DNA of 49,183 nt from a virus. The notes beneath the pieces are model-generated. The model worked only from the letters and a program-made list of their open reading frames with translations. It had not been told where the DNA came from and searched no databases. A program made the position numbers and the translations under genes. The DNA lies in the IMG/VR virus record IMGVR_UViG_3300020473_002198, positions 1 to 49,183 of that record; one strand, written 5' to 3'. This document shows, one piece after another, positions 47,178-49,183 of this stretch (position 1 is the stretch's first letter; each line of letters opens with the position of its first letter).

Positions 47178-47493
47178 GCAAAAGGCCGGATGGTATTGGG
47201 TGAAGATGGGCTCGATCGACAACGATTGGGAGCCGGTGCGGATGATCAGTGACGGTCGCTGGGCGTCAGCCGATGGCGTGCATGATGATCCGCCCGCGTC
47301 TATCGGCCCTCGCATACCCGAGCCTGACGAGATGGAGGGCTGGCAGATGGTGCCGGCGGACTTGATTGAATGGGTGCGGCGTGCGCAAAAGCTGATGCGA
47401 GCATTGCCGGGTGGTGGCGGGTGGCCAGTTGTGGCAGATCAGGCCGACACGTTGCTCGCCGCCGCGCCGACGCCGGGAGGTGATGATGCCTGA
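47170..47493 (+). CDS. Hypothetical protein
   Basis: 107 aa. GWYWVKMGSIDNDWEPVRMI and GRWASADGVHDDPPASIGPR resemble DUF551-like or other small phage proteins with paired Trp, then LIEWVRRAQKLMRALPGGGG and a Pro/Gly C-terminus. The resemblance is weak. Overlaps neighbours. Confidence 0.67.
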   Translation: MSEQKAGWYWVKMGSIDNDWEPVRMISDGRWASADGVHDDPPASIGPRIPEPDEMEGWQMVPADLIEWVRRAQKLMRALPGGGGWPVVADQADTLLAAAPTPGGDDA

Positions 47494-47656
47494 CAACCTA
47501 GACCTCTACGGTGGGATGAACCTATATCGCGCTCCCATCGTCACCGATCGCGCGAACCGGCAGATCAAGGACATCGTGAAGCGAACATGGTCGCCGCCGG
47601 TTCAGCCATGGCCGCCCGGCGCCCGCCGAATACTCGAGCGCGAATACACGCGATGA
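47486..47656 (+). CDS. 56-aa hypothetical protein
   Basis: ATG at 47486, overlapping the previous gene; GGGAGGTG is upstream. LYRAPIVTDRANRQIKDIVK and a Pro-rich basic end. Last gene before the AlpA region. Not recognised. Confidence 0.63.
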   Translation: MPDNLDLYGGMNLYRAPIVTDRANRQIKDIVKRTWSPPVQPWPPGARRILEREYTR

Positions 47657-47657
47657 C

Positions 47658-47679
47658 CGTTATCGAAATACCGATAACG
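47658..47679. promoter_or_regulatory. Inverted repeat upstream of the AlpA-like gene
   Basis: CGTTATCG-AAATAC-CGATAACG is a perfect 8-bp inverted repeat. It overlaps nothing coding and lies 43-64 bp before the AlpA-like ATG, a good place for an operator or excisionase site. Confidence 0.45.
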
Positions 47680-47684
47680 ACACG

Positions 47685-47704
47685 CCGCCTACGGGCGGTT
47701 TTTT
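47685..47704 (+). terminator. Terminator of the rightward operon
   Basis: CCGCC-TACG-GGCGG stem with TTTTTT, 15 bp upstream of the AlpA-like start. It may limit read-through from the early operon into the excision gene. Confidence 0.8.
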
Positions 47705-47721
47705 ATTGCCTGGAGGGAAGC

Positions 47722-47955
47722 ATGACTGCACACGCAAACGCTATCGAAGACCGCCCGCTCGTTTTCTTGCGGGCCAATGATGTCTGCGGACGCATCGGCT
47801 GCTCGCGCTCGCAGCTCTACAACTACCTAGAGCAAGACCCGACGTTCCCGCGCCCGTTCAAGGACGGCGACAGCAAGCAGGCGAAAAACTTCTGGGTCGA
47901 GTCGGAAGTCGAGGACTGGATGCGAGCCAGGATGGCGCGTGCTACTCGCGCCTGA
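47722..47955 (+). CDS. xis-like: AlpA-like excisionase / regulator
   Basis: 77 aa from the ATG at 47722 (TGGAGGG upstream). LVFLRANDVCGRIGCSRSQL, then YLEQDPTFPRPF and NFWVESEVEDWMRARM are the MerR-like HTH pattern of AlpA proteins, which act as excisionases or integrase regulators. Its 3' end overlaps the convergent integrase gene by 14 bp. Confidence 0.85.
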   Translation: MTAHANAIEDRPLVFLRANDVCGRIGCSRSQLYNYLEQDPTFPRPFKDGDSKQAKNFWVESEVEDWMRARMARATRA

Positions 47956-49183
47956 CCGGCACGCGGGCAGCAAAGGCCGCTCGCTCGTCCTCTGTGATGC
48001 CGCGCTCAATGGCGTCCAGGTAGTCGCAGTACCACCCCATCATCTGCTTACGGTGCTTGAGATAGCCCGCTTGGTTATAGACCCCCTCCATACCCCCTTC
48101 CTTATGGGCCAGCTGGAGTTCCGTCCAGTCGCGGGGCCATCCGTGCTCGCGCAGCAGCGTCTTTGCTGTGTGCCGCGAGCCGTGCCCCGTCATTCGCCCC
48201 TTATACCCAATCCTTGCAAAACACGAATTGATGGCCGCATCGGAGATAACCGGCGTGGCCGCCCCCTCGCCAGGAAAAAGATACCGCGAGCGCCCGGTGT
48301 AGGGTCGCAGCGCCTCGATCAGATCCCGCGCCTGGGGCGTCAGCGGCACGACATGCGCCTTGCGTGTCTTCATCTTCTCGGCAGGCACTCGCCACGTCTC
48401 GCCGTCTATCTCGCTCCACTCGGCCCAGCGCACCATGCCAGGCCTGGAGGCGGTACGGATCACCAGCCAGGCCGCCGTTTTGACGATAGCCTTGCTACTC
48501 GAAGCCCGCAGCGCTCGCAGGAAATCGGGTAGCTCGTCCTCAAGCAGGTGCGGGTAGCGCTCCTCGGCCGGTGGTGTGGCGGCGATGTCTCCGAGATTGC
48601 TGGCCGGATTATTATCGGTCAGGCCGAGCGCGATGGCTCGCCCGAAAATCTGGTTAAGCCAGGATCGTGACTTCTCGGCGGTGTTGTACGCCTGACGGGC
48701 CTCGATGCTCGCCTGGAGGTCGGCGCAGTCGGAGCGGCTGATGGCGTTGATGTCGAGCTTGCCCAGCCGGGGCAAGGCGTCGTTGTCCAGCCAGTATCGG
48801 GCGCCCTTGATCGTCTTCGCGGCTCGCCCGTCCGCGATGCGTTTAGCCTGCCAAGCCTCTGCGACCTCGGCGAACGTCACCACCTTAGCCTCGGCCTGTC
48901 CGCTAATCGGGTCGATACCGCTAGCGACCGTCTCGGCGATCCGCTGAGCGGCCTGGCGTGCCGTCTTGGCCTTGACCTCGGGATAGGTGCCGACGCCGGT
49001 ATATGCCCAACGCCCGGTGGTCGGTTTCTTGTAGCGCACGACCCAGCGTTTACGCCCCGATGGCGAGACGACAAAATACAAACGGTCGAGTCCGTAGCTC
49101 TCCATGTATTCGCGGGCCTCGGGTTCGAGGGTCGATAGCACAGTGTCCGCCAGCGGGCGGCGCTTGATCTGTGAGCGCTTCAT
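47942..49183 (-). CDS. int: Tyrosine integrase (P4-type)
   Basis: 413 aa, starting at the last base of the window. An N-terminal DUF4102-like arm-binding domain (about 35-100, with KRWVVRYKKPTTGRWAYTGV) precedes a SAM-like core-binding domain and the catalytic domain: Arg247 in TASRPGM, Lys272/275 in KMKTRKAH, His334 and Arg337 in GHGSR, His360 in QLAHKEG, and Tyr369 in GVYNQAGY. It catalyses integration and, with the AlpA-like protein, excision. The attachment site is expected just beyond base 49183 and is not visible. Confidence 0.95.
   Translation of the reverse strand: MKRSQIKRRPLADTVLSTLEPEAREYMESYGLDRLYFVVSPSGRKRWVVRYKKPTTGRWAYTGVGTYPEVKAKTARQAAQRIAETVASGIDPISGQAEAKVVTFAEVAEAWQAKRIADGRAAKTIKGARYWLDNDALPRLGKLDINAISRSDCADLQASIEARQAYNTAEKSRSWLNQIFGRAIALGLTDNNPASNLGDIAATPPAEERYPHLLEDELPDFLRALRASSSKAIVKTAAWLVIRTASRPGMVRWAEWSEIDGETWRVPAEKMKTRKAHVVPLTPQARDLIEALRPYTGRSRYLFPGEGAATPVISDAAINSCFARIGYKGRMTGHGSRHTAKTLLREHGWPRDWTELQLAHKEGGMEGVYNQAGYLKHRKQMMGWYCDYLDAIERGITEDERAAFAARVPVRRE

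Noticed and set aside
1-49183. CRISPR array, rRNA, IS element or transposase
   Set aside because: No regularly spaced direct repeats, no rRNA-like sequence, and no transposase motif was seen. The only mobile gene within the phage is the HNH endonuclease.
49100-49183. attP/attL core at the right edge
   Set aside because: The window stops at the integrase start codon. No tRNA 3' end or matching direct repeat with the left edge could be found.

Overview
The window looks like a nearly complete temperate siphovirus (lambda-like prophage). It has a complete head/tail set, a lysis cassette, a CI/Cro switch with shared operators, an O/DnaC-type replication module, RecT/YqaJ recombination genes, and an AlpA-like excisionase next to a tyrosine integrase that starts on the last base. 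No bacterial housekeeping gene is present. The high GC content, many acidic proteins and gene types (phage RdgC, KilA-N/BRO antirepressors, DUF4055 portal) fit a gammaproteobacterial host. A halophile such as a Halomonas relative is my guess; the sequence does not prove it.

Layout. 1-23456 (minus strand) is the late region. Read right to left it holds amidase and holins (23456-22000), terminase small and large subunits, portal, MuF-like head protein, scaffold, major capsid, neck genes, an HNH homing endonuclease insertion, tail completion and terminator proteins, tail tube, the gpG/gpGT frameshift pair, tape measure, DUF1833, NlpC/P60, gpJ-like tip protein and a receptor-binding protein. The late operon appears to start at a promoter at 23680-23708, followed by a terminator at 23604-23634, a pR'-tR' arrangement. 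Between the tail chaperones and the tape measure sits a complete P22 immI-like module (8950-10799): two divergent ribbon-helix-helix repressors, palindromic operators, a KilA-N antirepressor, and an exported protein in the position P22 uses for sieA.

23705-31647 (minus strand) is the lytic early operon: Cro, a CII-position gene, BRO antirepressor, O-like protein with iteron-like repeats, DnaC-like loader, many small overlapping nin-like genes (NinB, Ref-like HNH nuclease, DUF5664, RuvC-like resolvase), ending in a gene at the Q position. 31648-31738 carries three operators of the form AGG-N4-CCT. CI (31739-32404) runs the other way and is followed by two lysogeny-type genes and two terminators.

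33282-47955 (plus strand) is the second early operon. It starts from a promoter whose spacer contains the same operator. It opens with about 500 nt of hairpin-rich sequence without a gene, then a possible Acb2/Tad1-hairpin protein and many tiny overlapping accessory genes. Among them are two related structured-RNA candidates with the same closing stem and different interiors, one containing a tRNA-like domain. Then come RecT, a YqaJ exonuclease, RdgC, SSB, a C5 DNA methyltransferase, an SF2 helicase with an N6/N4 methyltransferase, and an AlpA-like protein.

The items most worth a second look are the diversity-generating-retroelement-like variable region at the end of the receptor-binding gene, the paired structured elements at 34235-34418 and 34957-35097, the structured leader at 33311-33806, and the immI-like module embedded in the tail genes.
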